The notes under the pieces are model-generated. The model saw only the letters and a program-made list of their open reading frames with translations. It ran no database searches and was not told the DNA's origin. Positions 9,910 through 18,282 of a stretch of DNA of 64,000 nt are shown piece after piece; the stretch's first letter is position 1; every line of letters begins with the position of its first letter. The stretch lies in contig NZ_VOGW01000170.1 in the NCBI RefSeq assembly GCF_007896895.1, forward strand, positions 28,795-92,794. Direction: 5' to 3'. This DNA is from Streptomyces misionensis. GTDB taxonomy: Bacteria > Actinomycetota > Actinomycetes > Streptomycetales > Streptomycetaceae. The position numbers were made by a program, and so were the translations under genes.

Positions 9910-10123
9910 TCAGTCGAGTTCCGGCAGCCGCGCCATGCCGGTTCGCCGGGTTCGCCCCGTTTCATACAAGGGGTTGTCACGGGACATCAACTCCCCTGTC
10001 ACAGCGGCATCTTGAATCGGCCCGCATTGCAACGGCCCGCCCGGAAGCAGGCATCCCCAAAAACGAACGACAGCGGCTCGCCAGTTCGAGCGAACCGGAC
10101 AAGACCACCTCGCAGGAGTGCAC

Positions 10124-10840
10124 ATGCGCGTCAAGAAGATCTCCGCCCTCGCCGTGATCATCGCCGCGGCAGGCCTCTCGTTGACCGCGTGCGGTGGCAG
10201 CGACGCTTCGAGCACGGCCGCGCAGAGCAGCACGCCGGCTTCCGCAAGCAGCTCCACAGGTGGCCCGGGCCAGGCCGGCGCTTCCTCCAGCACCTCCAGC
10301 GACACCAGCGGCAGCGCGGGAACCACGACCAGCGGCAGCACCAGCGGCGGGAACGACACCGGCACCAGCGGCAGCACAGGGAAAAAGGCCGCCACCCGCA
10401 CCGGGACCACCGCGTCGGGCACCCCGTGCAAGACCGACCACCTCGGCTTCAGCGCCGCCTCCGCCGGAGTGAAGAACGAGATCGTCGTCAACCTGAAGAA
10501 CACCGGCTCCACCACCTGCAGCATGCACGGCTTCCCCGGCGTCCAGCTCCTCGGCGCCGACGGCCTGGGCGACAAGGGCCCCGACGCCGCCCGCACCGAC
10601 ACCACCGCGCCCGCCGTCACCATCGCCCCCGGCGAGGAGACCCGCTTCCTCCTCCACTACATCCCCGACACCAGCGGCTCCGGCAAGACCTACACCAGGC
10701 TCGCCGTCACCCCGCCCAACGAGACCGTCTTCGACGTCATGGACCTCGACGGCCTCAGCATCACCGTCCCCGCCACCACCGGCAACGCCCCCGACGTGTA
10801 CGTCGACCCCGTCGGCTACCACACCGGCACCGGCAAGTGA
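10124..10840 (+). CDS. DUF4232 domain lipoprotein
   Basis: A 238-residue exported lipoprotein. The signal peptide carries a canonical lipobox (LTAC, lipidated C23). A low-complexity Ser/Thr/Gly linker runs from about 25 to 95, and a DUF4232 beta-sandwich domain from about 105 to the end. The domain shows CKTDHLGFSA, NLKNTGSTTCSMHGFPGVQL, then PGEETRFLLHY. ATG at 10124 has AGGAG 5 nt upstream, better than the GTG at 10118. DUF4232 proteins are common surface lipoproteins of streptomycetes with no established function. It is likely monocistronic. Confidence 0.88.
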   Translation: MRVKKISALAVIIAAAGLSLTACGGSDASSTAAQSSTPASASSSTGGPGQAGASSSTSSDTSGSAGTTTSGSTSGGNDTGTSGSTGKKAATRTGTTASGTPCKTDHLGFSAASAGVKNEIVVNLKNTGSTTCSMHGFPGVQLLGADGLGDKGPDAARTDTTAPAVTIAPGEETRFLLHYIPDTSGSGKTYTRLAVTPPNETVFDVMDLDGLSITVPATTGNAPDVYVDPVGYHTGTGK

Positions 10841-11286
10841 CCCCAGCGTCAGCCGGCGGGGCCGGGGGCGCCGCCGAGTGGGCGCCGAGCACGCCACGGG
10901 TCCGCAGCTCCTCCACGTCCGGCAGACGGACTCTGGGGATGGCATCAAGCAGGTCGGCCTGGGCGGCGCGAATGCTGTGCGGGGCCTGAGGGCCGGCGCC
11001 AAGAGTGCGGCGGACAGCCACGCGGTCCTCGTACAGGGAATGCTGCACACGGCGAGTTCTGCCCGCTGGGCTCTGGGACGGCTCTGCCTGCCCAACAGTC
11101 ATCCCGACGGACACGAAACGGTTCCATCCCGCGCGAGGCACCTCCCCTGTGCCGATGACAGCCGTAGTGGACGGGCAGGCCCGCTGGCCCCCTCGCCCGG
11201 CCTTCGTCATGTCAGTTCCGTGTCAGCGGTCCGTGTCACTCTCTTTCCCGTGAACGACCCCGGAAACTGAAGGGGGTCGGGAGCGG
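10841..11286. other. intergenic stretch without a supported gene
   Basis: About 445 bp. The minus strand carries a conserved-looking but unstarted fragment near 10890-11100 (YEDRVAVRRTLGAGPQ, then AAQADLLDAIPRVRLPDVEE) that may be the remains of an old gene. I cannot assign it. Confidence 0.3.
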
Positions 11287-11383
11287 GGAGAGGTGCCCGG
11301 AGTGGTTGATCGGGGACCAGCGAGCACGCCTCAAGGTCGGATCCCGTCAGGGGTCCACGCAGGTTCGAATCCTGCCCTCTCCG
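11287..11383 (+). tRNA. tRNA-like gene, serine-type with non-canonical anticodon arm
   Basis: The outer parts are those of a class II tRNA: acceptor stem GGAGAGG/CCTCTCC (11287-11293 with 11376-11382), discriminator G, D-stem CCCG/CGGG, long variable arm GGATCCC-GTCA-GGGGTCC, and T-arm GCAGG-TTCGAAT-CCTGC. The piece between D-arm and variable arm is 24 nt instead of 17, and I cannot fold it into a normal 5-bp stem with a 7-nt loop; the best I find is GACC/GGTC. No anticodon can be assigned. It is 97 nt long and followed by a strong hairpin. It could be a tRNA-Ser damaged by an insertion, a pseudo-tRNA left by element integration, or an unusual tRNA. Confidence 0.55.
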
Positions 11384-11392
11384 CATCACGCG

Positions 11393-11431
11393 GCACGCCG
11401 CTCACCGGGAAGCACCCGGTGAGCGGCGTGC
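11393..11431 (+). terminator. 17-bp hairpin terminator after the tRNA-like gene
   Basis: A perfect stem 11393-11409 with 11415-11431 and loop AAGCA, 10 bp downstream of the tRNA-like sequence. No T-run follows, which is usual in Streptomyces. Confidence 0.8.
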
Positions 11432-11459
11432 CCATACCGTGTAGCGCGCGACCGTGCCG

Positions 11460-11747
11460 TCAGTAGTGCTGTTCCCGGTAGACGCCGTCGGTGTCGGCGC
11501 CCCGGGCCCAGTCGCCGAAGCTCGTATTGCCCAGTTCAAGGTTGACGATGAAGGAGCCCGCTGCGGCGAGGGTGATCCTGAACGGGTCGTCGTCCTCGTC
11601 GGGCAGGTTGTTCACGGCCAGCAGCGGGAACTCCGCTGAGGTCAGGCCCTGTTCGTCGGCGATGAGGAGGAAGGCGCTGTCGGGCCAGTCCTCCTCGTCC
11701 CGGCCGATCAGCGCCTGGAGTTGGTCCGCCGTAAATCCTGCATTGCG
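11460..11747 (-). pseudogene. DUF6924 protein, N-terminus lost
   Basis: The C-terminal part (AGFTADQLQALIG, SAFLLIADE, FPLLAVNN, then FIVNLELGNTSFGDWA and DTDGVYR) matches the DUF6924 family. The usual first half is missing. At about 11747 the sequence passes directly into the start of a DUF3800 gene on the opposite strand, so the frame read beyond that point (to 11825) is only antisense of DUF3800. It is a recombination junction product and probably non-functional. Confidence 0.65.
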
Positions 11748-12480
11748 TCGATCGACGAGTCCGCCAACTCGGGCCAGAACCTCCTCGACCCGCACCAACC
11801 TGTCTTCACGGTGGCTGGGGTCCACCTCCCTGACGACCTCGCCGCCTCCATCGTCGGCGAGGTCCGTGGGCAGCTCCCGCCCAATCTGCGCGAGCCGAAG
11901 TACACGTCGCTGGCGGGTTCCAGCCGCGGGCGGAAGTCGCTGATGAACGCCTTCTCGCGCCTGCCCGAGGGGAGCGTGCAGACCTACCTAATCGACAAGC
12001 GATTCATGGTGGTGACCAAAATGGTCGACGTGATCGTGGAACCCATGGCGCACCGGGACGGCTACAACCTGTACGAGGGGAAGGAAACCCTCGCACTGGC
12101 GAACATGCTGCACCTGGCTGGCCCGGTCATGGGGGATGCGGACGCCTACGACCGGATGCTCCACGCGTTCGTGAACTGGGTCCGCCAGAAAGCCATAACC
12201 GACGAGCTGTACGCGGCCGTGGCGGCCCTCAAGGCTTCCGCGAAGGACCAGCAGTTCGCCGAGTACGTGGAGATCCTGGAGTACTGCCGGTCCATCGCCG
12301 ACGAGACCGCAGCGGAGATCGCATCCGGGGGGCATCGGGACGAGCTGGATCCAGCGATCCCAAGCCTGTACTGCCTTGCTACAACGTTCGGTCAGACCCT
12401 GGGCAAGTTCCGCCTGGTGCACGACGCGTCGAAAGTCGTCGACCGCAACACCACTCGCCTGCACACCGTGCACCTCCTCC
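11745..12480 (+). pseudogene. DUF3800 protein, 3' end replaced
   Basis: About 245 codons of a DUF3800 protein, an RNase-H-like family of unknown role. The N-terminus shows SIDESANSGQNLL and VFTVAGVHL, followed by YLIDKRFMVV and a helical central part (MLHAFVNWVRQKAI). A start at the ATG 11721 would include antisense DUF6924 codons, so the true start is lost or near 11745. Around 12480 the family similarity stops and the DNA continues as an IS701 transposase fragment in another frame. The long open frame to 12644 is therefore chimeric. Confidence 0.65.
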
Positions 12481-12486
12481 CCGACC

Positions 12487-12696
12487 CCGCCCGTGTGGGA
12501 CCGGGAACTCAACGAGCTCTTCCTGCGGATCGGGGGCCGCTTCACGCGGGTGGAGCCCCGGCGCCGGATGCGTGGCTACGTGCGCGGGCTGCTGAGCCCG
12601 GTAGGCCGCAAGAACAGCTGGGTGCGCCACGAGGCGCTATATGACCGAGTGGAGGTGCGAGACCTCTACCGCCCGGCCGTCGCAGCGGCCGGGTAG
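12487..12696 (+). mobile_element. IS701-family transposase remnant
   Basis: A short N-terminal piece of an IS701-type transposase (VWDRELNELFLRIGGRFTRV, RRRMRGYVRGLLSPVGRKNS) joined to the DUF3800 remnant. After VGRKNSW the family sequence is lost and the frame stops at 12694-12696. A different IS701 fragment lies at 49236-49400. Confidence 0.6.
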
Positions 12697-13038
12697 AAGC
12701 TGAGGGCAGTCCGGACCGGGGAACGCCGGTGAGGATGGAAAGCAGCCCTGACAACGCCGGGACGGCGCGGTACTGCCAGACGCGTCGGGTTCGGCCCTCG
12801 ACAAGGGCGAGAACGTCCTGTACCTGCCCGCCTGCGGCGACCCGAAGTGGCTCAAGGACGCCGCGACCACTTCGTTCATCCGCGGCGTGTGCGTGCAGGG
12901 CACGACGTGAGGCAACGCCCTGCTGATGCCCGGCGGGAAGAGCACCGAGGAGGCCGAACCACGGTCTTCTTCGTCGTCAGGGCCTTTGTCGGCGCCCCAG
13001 GCCCGATGATCCGGGCCGCCAGGGACGTACGGGTCGTC
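12697..13038. other. intergenic stretch with a short gene relic
   Basis: No complete gene. A plus-strand relic at about 12780-12910 (ALDKGENVLYLPACGDPKWL, ending GVCVQGTT) looks protein-like, but it has no start and I do not recognise it. Confidence 0.3.
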
Positions 13039-13641
13039 TTACGGTGTGCGCCAGGCGGCGAGGACGGCGTCCGCCGCGGCGTGGAGGTCCCGGGCGGGCG
13101 TGCCGTCGCACACCTGCGTGGAGACGCCGAGCAGAAAGCCGTGGATCATGGTGGTGAAGCCATCCACGTCGGTGTTCTCGGCGAGTTCTCCCGCGGCGAC
13201 GCCGCGGACGACACACTCCCTGATGCCCGCCCGGTCCACCGCGCGGCGTGCCGCCACGGCCCGCCGCACCGCGGCGTCGCCGTCCCCCTGGGCCCGGACG
13301 GTGCCCGACAGGGCGACGAGGCACCCGCGGGGGTGGGAGGTGTCGGTCTGCATGTCGATGGATCCGTGCAGCATCGTGGCGACGGCCTCACGCGGGCTCA
13401 GGGCCGCGTCACCGTTGAGGTCGGTGACGCGGCCCGGCCCGGCGAGGTAGTGCTCCAGCGTCCGCTCGAACAGCCCGTGCTTCGAGCCGAACGCTCCGTA
13501 CAGGCTTGCCGAGGACAGGCCAGTGCCCTCCCGGAGCTGAGCCATCGATGTCGCTTCGTAGCCCTGCTCCCAGAACAACCGCATCGCGGCTTCCAGGACC
13601 CCTTCCATGTCGAAGGCGCGGGGACGGCCGGCGGGGGACAC
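13039..13641 (-). CDS. TetR/AcrR family transcriptional regulator
   Basis: A 200-residue one-component repressor. The N-terminal HTH (residues 10-55) has the typical pattern LFWEQGYEATSMAQLREGTG, then SASLYGAFGSKHGLFERTL. The C-terminal ligand-binding helices follow. The GTG start at 13641 is supported by AGGAGGT just upstream. It is the last gene in line with the MBL hydrolase, dehydrogenase and MFS genes, all on the same strand, so it may control that operon. A short palindrome GATTAATC lies in its 58-bp leader. The ligand is unknown. Confidence 0.9.
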   Translation of the reverse strand: MSPAGRPRAFDMEGVLEAAMRLFWEQGYEATSMAQLREGTGLSSASLYGAFGSKHGLFERTLEHYLAGPGRVTDLNGDAALSPREAVATMLHGSIDMQTDTSHPRGCLVALSGTVRAQGDGDAAVRRAVAARRAVDRAGIRECVVRGVAAGELAENTDVDGFTTMIHGFLLGVSTQVCDGTPARDLHAAADAVLAAWRTP

Positions 13642-13699
13642 GGAACACCTCCTGTATATCCGGCGTAGCGGAATGATTAATCCAGTTTAGTGGGTGTGG

Positions 13700-14614
13700 C
13701 TACGGAGCCGTCGCGTCTGTCGCGTCATTCCAGGGGCGCCAGCGGCCGGAGCCGTCGACGGTTCCCAGCTGCTGGTCGGCGAAGTGGACGCCGAAGCCGT
13801 AGACCCCGTCCCGCGAGAGATAGTCCACGAGCCGGCGCCGTGACCGTTCGGCCTCCTCCCGGTCGGTGTCGAGAACCACTTCCCAGTCCGGGTGCTGGAC
13901 CTGCACCGGTGAGTGCATGGCGTCGCCGAAGGCCACGACCTCCCGGCCGTCGCCGGTGTCGAGTATCCAGGCGGTGTGCCCGGGGGTGTGCCCGGGCAGG
14001 GACCATGCGCGGATGCCGTCGGCGATCTCGGTCCCGTCGGCCACGATCACGCTGCGTTCGTCCTGGCCGGCCAGGACCGGACCGTCCCCGGGCGCGACGC
14101 TCTCCAGCTCGCCCTTCCCGACCATCCACCGCGCCTTCGTGAACAGGCTCCGCGGATCCTCGACCGCGTCGGGCCGGGCCCATCCGGTGTGGTCGCCGTG
14201 GAAGTGGGTGAAGGCGACCATCTCCAGCTCGGCCGGGTCCACGCCGAGGGCCGCCAGCGACTCGGGCAGGTCCCGCACATGGCCGAAGGCATGCTGGAAG
14301 TGCTCCAGGTCCTCGCCCGATATCCGGCCATGGCCGGCGTCGATGAGCAGCCGGGTGCCGCCCCTCTCGACGAGCAGTGCCCCGCACCCCATGGGCAGAT
14401 GGCCCGCCTCGGTCATATGCGTGCGGTGCGGGTGCCAGTCCTCCTCGGCGGAGGCCGGGTAGACCCGGGTCGGGATCATGTCGACGCCCGCGTCGGGAAC
14501 GTAGCTCAGGGTGAGTTCGCCCAGGGTGCGTGTCCAGATGACGGGGAGCCGGAATCCAGAGCCGTCGCTGTGCTCGACGCTCTTCATCGAGGTGTGCTGC
14601 TCTTGCGTTGCCAC
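13700..14614 (-). CDS. MBL-fold metallohydrolase
   Basis: About 304 residues of the metallo-beta-lactamase superfamily, cytoplasmic. The dinuclear metal site is visible: HFHGDHTGW (HxHxDH), PGHTPGHTAW with the third-ligand His, and GDAMHSP with the bridging Asp. Proteins of this type hydrolyse lactones, esters or thioesters. The start is uncertain: GTG 14614 (AAAGG upstream) or ATG 14587; the frame is open further upstream without family similarity. The 290 bp between it and the dehydrogenase hold no gene and could contain an internal promoter. Together with an export pump and an NAD-dependent dehydrogenase it suggests detoxification of an organic compound. Confidence 0.85.
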   Translation of the reverse strand: MATQEQHTSMKSVEHSDGSGFRLPVIWTRTLGELTLSYVPDAGVDMIPTRVYPASAEEDWHPHRTHMTEAGHLPMGCGALLVERGGTRLLIDAGHGRISGEDLEHFQHAFGHVRDLPESLAALGVDPAELEMVAFTHFHGDHTGWARPDAVEDPRSLFTKARWMVGKGELESVAPGDGPVLAGQDERSVIVADGTEIADGIRAWSLPGHTPGHTAWILDTGDGREVVAFGDAMHSPVQVQHPDWEVVLDTDREEAERSRRRLVDYLSRDGVYGFGVHFADQQLGTVDGSGRWRPWNDATDATAP

Positions 14615-14905
14615 GGGATCATGCCTTTCGTGTGCGTGTGTGCCGTAGGTGGTGGTGGGTGTGGCTTTGTTTACGACTTCGACTTCGTCGAGCAGTGCTT
14701 GTTCACGGCTTCGGGAGGCGCCTGGCGCCCCCGAGAGGCGATGTTCCGGGAGGCACCCGCCGCCCGCAGTCGGCAACGGCGCGACGGCTGCTGCGGCCTT
14801 CGCCCGTAGCCAGTGCTTTGCCGAGACCGCCGTGGCGCGGTCGACGGCGACCCGCCAGCCACCACTGCGGTGCTATCCGTGTGAACAGAGCCATGGGTGG
14901 TGCGC

Positions 14906-15871
14906 TCATGGGGCGACCACGCGGATCGGTGTGCCGGCGGAGTACGCGAGGATGTCCTCGAGCGTGTCGGCGTAGAAGATGTCGTAGGTGCCCGCGGTGA
15001 CGTAGCCCAGATGCGGCGTGAGCACCGTGCGCGGGGCGGTGCGCCACGGCGAGCCGGCCGGGAGGGGCTCGGTGGAGTGGACGTCCAGGCCGGCTCCGCC
15101 GATGGTCCCAGCGTGCAGGGCCGCGAGCAGGGCCTCCTCGTCGACGACGGGTGCGCGCGAAGTGTTGATCAGCAGCGAGTCCGGTCGCATGAGCGCGAGG
15201 TCGTCGCGGCCCAGGAGTCCGGTGGTGCGGGCGGAGAGCTTGAGGTGGATCGTCACCACGTCGGACGTGGCCAGCAGCTCCTCCTTGCCGACCGGGGTGA
15301 CCCCGACGGCACGGGCGTGTTCGGTGTCGAGGTGGGTGCTCCAGGCGACGACGTCCATGCCGAAGGCGAGCCCCACCCGGGCCACGCGGGTGCCCACGCC
15401 GCCGAGCCCGATGATACCGAGGCGGGCGCCGTGCAGATCGCGCCCGACGGTCCGCTGCCATGCGCCCTCGCGGACGCCGCGGTCCTCGGCGGGAATCGAG
15501 CGGGCCAGGGCGTGGATCAGGCCCCAGGTGAGTTCGGCCGTCGATATCAGCCCCGCCCCGCGGGTGCCCGACACCACGATGCCGCGCCGCCCGGCCGCGG
15601 CCACGTCGATGGCCGCGTTGGCCGGGCCGGTCGTCACCAGCAGGCGCAGGTTCGGCAGCCTGTCGATGACCGCAGCCGGGAGGGCGGTGCGCTCGCGCAT
15701 GGCCACGACGACGTCGTACGGCTCCAGCGCGGCGACCACGTCCTCGGAACTGCCCAACGGCTCGGTGAAGACGGTGAGTTGGGTGCCGTCCGGCAGGGTG
15801 CTCCAGTCTGTGTATCGGCGCGCGACTCCCTGGTAGTCGTCGAGGATCGCCACTCGATGGATCTCAGGCAC
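14906..15871 (-). CDS. D-2-hydroxyacid dehydrogenase family protein
   Basis: A 321-residue NAD-dependent D-isomer-specific 2-hydroxyacid dehydrogenase (reversible 2-keto acid reduction). The nucleotide-binding signature is GIIGLGGVGTRVA at about 140-155; the catalytic Arg lies in NTSRAPVVDE, the Glu in STEPLP and the His in TPHLGYVT. I chose GTG 15871 because GGAGG lies 6 nt upstream (an upstream in-frame ATG at 15886 lacks this). The start lies inside the last codons of the MFS gene, so the two are translationally coupled. Confidence 0.9.
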   Translation of the reverse strand: MPEIHRVAILDDYQGVARRYTDWSTLPDGTQLTVFTEPLGSSEDVVAALEPYDVVVAMRERTALPAAVIDRLPNLRLLVTTGPANAAIDVAAAGRRGIVVSGTRGAGLISTAELTWGLIHALARSIPAEDRGVREGAWQRTVGRDLHGARLGIIGLGGVGTRVARVGLAFGMDVVAWSTHLDTEHARAVGVTPVGKEELLATSDVVTIHLKLSARTTGLLGRDDLALMRPDSLLINTSRAPVVDEEALLAALHAGTIGGAGLDVHSTEPLPAGSPWRTAPRTVLTPHLGYVTAGTYDIFYADTLEDILAYSAGTPIRVVAP

Positions 15872-17222
15872 AGCCAACCTCCTCACGGCATGAGCTCACA
15901 CGGCCCGCGCCTACGGGGCTCCTGACGGCCGCACCGGTGTCCACGGCCACCAGCGGTTCGGCGGGGCTGGGATGGATCAGCTCCAGAACCCAGATCCCGA
16001 CCCCGACCAGCGCGATGACCAGGCCGAGCCCTGATACGCCCAGCCACCCCACCAGCGGGTACAGCGCCATGGTCAGCGCCGAGGCGACGGTGGCCCCGGC
16101 GAACGCGGACACCATGAGGGCCGTCGTCACCCGGCTTCGGGCGTGCGGGACCCGGCGGTAGATCGCACTCTGGTGGCTGATCAACAAGGACTGCTGGGCG
16201 AGGTTGAGCGCGATGATGCCGGCGGTCAGCGCGATCAGGCCGACTGGTCCGCCCATGCCGGCGACGGCGAGCACGGGCCAGCTGGCTGCCAGCAGGATCA
16301 GTCCGCCCGTGGTCACCCGGCGCCCGTGTCCGCGGTCGGCGAGCCGGCCGGCCTTCGCCGCCGCGGCGGCTCCGACGACCCCGGCCAGGCCGAACAGGCC
16401 GATGACGGCGGGGCCGAACCCGTACGTCGGGCCGGCCAGCAGGAACGACGACGCGGTCCACAGGACGGTGAAGCCGCCCATGCCGACCGCCGCCAGGGCC
16501 ATGCGCCTGCGCAGCAGTGATTCGGTACGCACCAGCGCCAGCACCGAGCGCAGCAGCTGCGGATAGGTGGTGTTCTCCGACCGTGGGACGGGGCGCAGGA
16601 CCAGACGCAGGACGACCGCCAAGGCCGCCATCAGGACCGCGGCGAAGACGAATACCAACTGCCAGTCGCCGATCTGGGCGAGCACTCCGGCGACGGTACG
16701 CGCGATCATGATCCCGATCAGCAGCCCGCTCGTCACCGTGCCCACCGCCGACCCGCGCTGATGGTCTGGTGCCAGTGACGCGACCATGGGCACCACGATC
16801 TGCGCCACCGCGGAGGTCACCCCGACCACTGCGATCGCGACAAGCAGCAGCCCCAGCGACGGGGACGCCGCCGCGCCGAGAACAGCGAGGGCACTCAGGC
16901 CCAGCAACGCAGTCACCAGGCGGCGCCGTTCCAGCACATCGCCCAGGGGAACCAGCAGGGCCAGCGACAGCGCATAGCCAACCTGCGAGACGGTGACCAC
17001 CAGGCCGCCGGCTCCCTGGGACACTCCGAGTGCCTTCGATATCACGGGCAGCAGCGGCTGGGCGTAGTAGATGTTCGCCACCGCCGCGCCACACACTACG
17101 GCCAGCAGCAGCACCATCGCCCGGCTCAGGGCTGGAGGGCCGACGCCGGGCTCGTCCGCGGCCTCCTCGTGAACTGTGCGAGGGCGCATCGCGCCACTCG
17201 GCTCGAATTCTGGATCGTTCAT
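15864..17222 (-). CDS. MFS transporter, 12-TM exporter type
   Basis: A 452-residue major facilitator protein of the drug/metabolite exporter class. It has twelve hydrophobic segments starting at ALSRAMVLLLAVVCGAAVAN, followed by IYYAQPLLPVI, seen in the NepI/AraJ-like branch. The motif A region is VPLGDVLERRR. ATG 17222 has AGGG 7 nt upstream; a longer in-frame extension (to 17744) runs antisense through another gene remnant and is rejected. It is the first gene of the minus-strand operon. A TTTCGGAT/ATCCGAAA palindrome lies 41-62 bp upstream of the start. Confidence 0.9.
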   Translation of the reverse strand: MNDPEFEPSGAMRPRTVHEEAADEPGVGPPALSRAMVLLLAVVCGAAVANIYYAQPLLPVISKALGVSQGAGGLVVTVSQVGYALSLALLVPLGDVLERRRLVTALLGLSALAVLGAAASPSLGLLLVAIAVVGVTSAVAQIVVPMVASLAPDHQRGSAVGTVTSGLLIGIMIARTVAGVLAQIGDWQLVFVFAAVLMAALAVVLRLVLRPVPRSENTTYPQLLRSVLALVRTESLLRRRMALAAVGMGGFTVLWTASSFLLAGPTYGFGPAVIGLFGLAGVVGAAAAAKAGRLADRGHGRRVTTGGLILLAASWPVLAVAGMGGPVGLIALTAGIIALNLAQQSLLISHQSAIYRRVPHARSRVTTALMVSAFAGATVASALTMALYPLVGWLGVSGLGLVIALVGVGIWVLELIHPSPAEPLVAVDTGAAVRSPVGAGRVSSCREEVGCA

Positions 17223-17262
17223 GCCGTAACCCTGGCCACGCTCGCGCATGAGCGTCAAGTTA

Positions 17263-17284
17263 TTTCGGATTGCTCGATCCGAAA
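17263..17284. promoter_or_regulatory. candidate operator upstream of the MFS operon
   Basis: A perfect 8-bp inverted repeat TTTCGGAT-N6-ATCCGAAA centred about 51 bp before the MFS start. The size and symmetry suit a TetR-family dimer; the operon's own TetR (13039-13641) is the obvious candidate. Confidence 0.5.
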
Positions 17285-17453
17285 GTGGGGAAGCGCACAC
17301 CGAAAGACGGTCCCCGCTCGGCGTGCACGGCCCTGAACGCCACGCTGGCTCTCTGCTGGTCGGCGAGGAGGCCGGTGTGGCGCGGGAAGCTGACATCCCA
17401 TCAGTCTGCGGCGGGCTCCGGCTCGGGTTCCGGGTCCTGGGGGACGGGGTTGC

Positions 17454-17828
17454 GAGCTGGAGGCGGCTGCCCATATTCAGCCGCACTTCGCCATGCGGAG
17501 ATCTACGGCGCTGATCCACCCCGACATCCCGTGCCCCGACAACGTCGGCTACCTCTTCGACGACGGAGCCCTCTACCACCCCGGAGACGCGTACTACGCG
17601 CCCTACGCTCCCGTACGCACCCTCCTGCTGCCGACCAGCGGCCCGTGGACCAAGCTCGGCGAAGCCGCCGACTACGTCCGCACCGTCAAGCCGGAGCGCG
17701 TCATCCAGATCCACGAGCTCATGCTCAGCGACCTCGGCCAGCACTCCACCGCCAACCTTCTCGGCGAGAAAGGCTTGACCGGCATCCCGATCACCTGCCT
17801 TGAGCCCGGCACCAGCATCCAGCTGTAA
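17454..17828 (+). pseudogene. MBL-fold (UlaG-like) hydrolase, C-terminal fragment
   Basis: The last 125 codons of a metallo-beta-lactamase-fold hydrolase of the UlaG-like branch. They show ALIHPDIPCPDNVGYLFDDG, YHPGDAYYAP (metal-bridging Asp), LLLPTSGPWTKLGEAADYV and IHELMLSDLGQHSTANLL (late His). The N-terminal half with HxHxDH is missing and upstream sequence has no similarity. An ATG at 17493 could start a 111-residue product, but it would lack most metal ligands. It lies head-to-head with the MFS operon across a 230-bp gap. Confidence 0.75.
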
Positions 17829-17837
17829 CCACAGGGA

Positions 17838-18150
17838 GCGGGCATGCGTTTCGCAACCATCCGGTCGCCTGCTCCGGCTCGGGAAACGCCCGGAGGCTGA
17901 GCGCCCGCATCGCGGAGGTCTGCCGCTTCACCGCCTGCGTGATGGCCGGGTCGCCCGGCGACGGCCGGATGGCCTGGCGGTGTGCCTCGATGGCACGGTG
18001 GTAGCCGTCCGGCAGGGTCCGTCGCTGCACCGGCGCGGCGGGCATGGTCGGCGGAGTCGGGCCGGCGGCCGCCGTGGCGGGGCCGGTCTTCGCGGGTGCA
18101 GGCGCCAGGACGCGCAGCGTGCGGACGGGCACGACCTGCTCAGCTTCCAT
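17838..18150 (-). pseudogene. remnant of plasmid-type DciA/DUF721-like protein (copy 1)
   Basis: The minus strand encodes VPVRTLRVLAPAPAKTGPAT, then RRTLPDGYHRAIEAHRQAI and DPAITQAVKRQTSAMRALS. This pattern is that of C-terminal tails of DciA-like (helicase-loader) proteins found on actinomycete plasmids. The N-terminal domain is missing. A second, independent remnant of the same gene family is at about 40330-40735; the two are clearly similar at the DNA level. Both sit at the ends of unrelated truncated genes. The assignment to DciA is tentative. Confidence 0.45.
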
Positions 18151-18282
18151 GCTCTGCAACGGGTCTCAGCCCGCAGCGGCCATCCCTGGGCCCGGGCGGC
18201 GTCGAACAGGCGCAGATGTCGGGGTAGGGGAGCGTGGGATCGTCGCAGCCGGCTGCGGATCGTCGCGCGGCTGGCGCGGTCC

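Noticed and set aside
12847..13668. 273-codon plus-strand frame over the TetR gene
   Set aside because: Antisense of a well-supported TetR regulator.
15864..17744. N-terminal extension of the MFS transporter to 17744
   Set aside because: The extension reads antisense through an MBL-fold gene fragment; a ribosome binding site supports ATG 17222.
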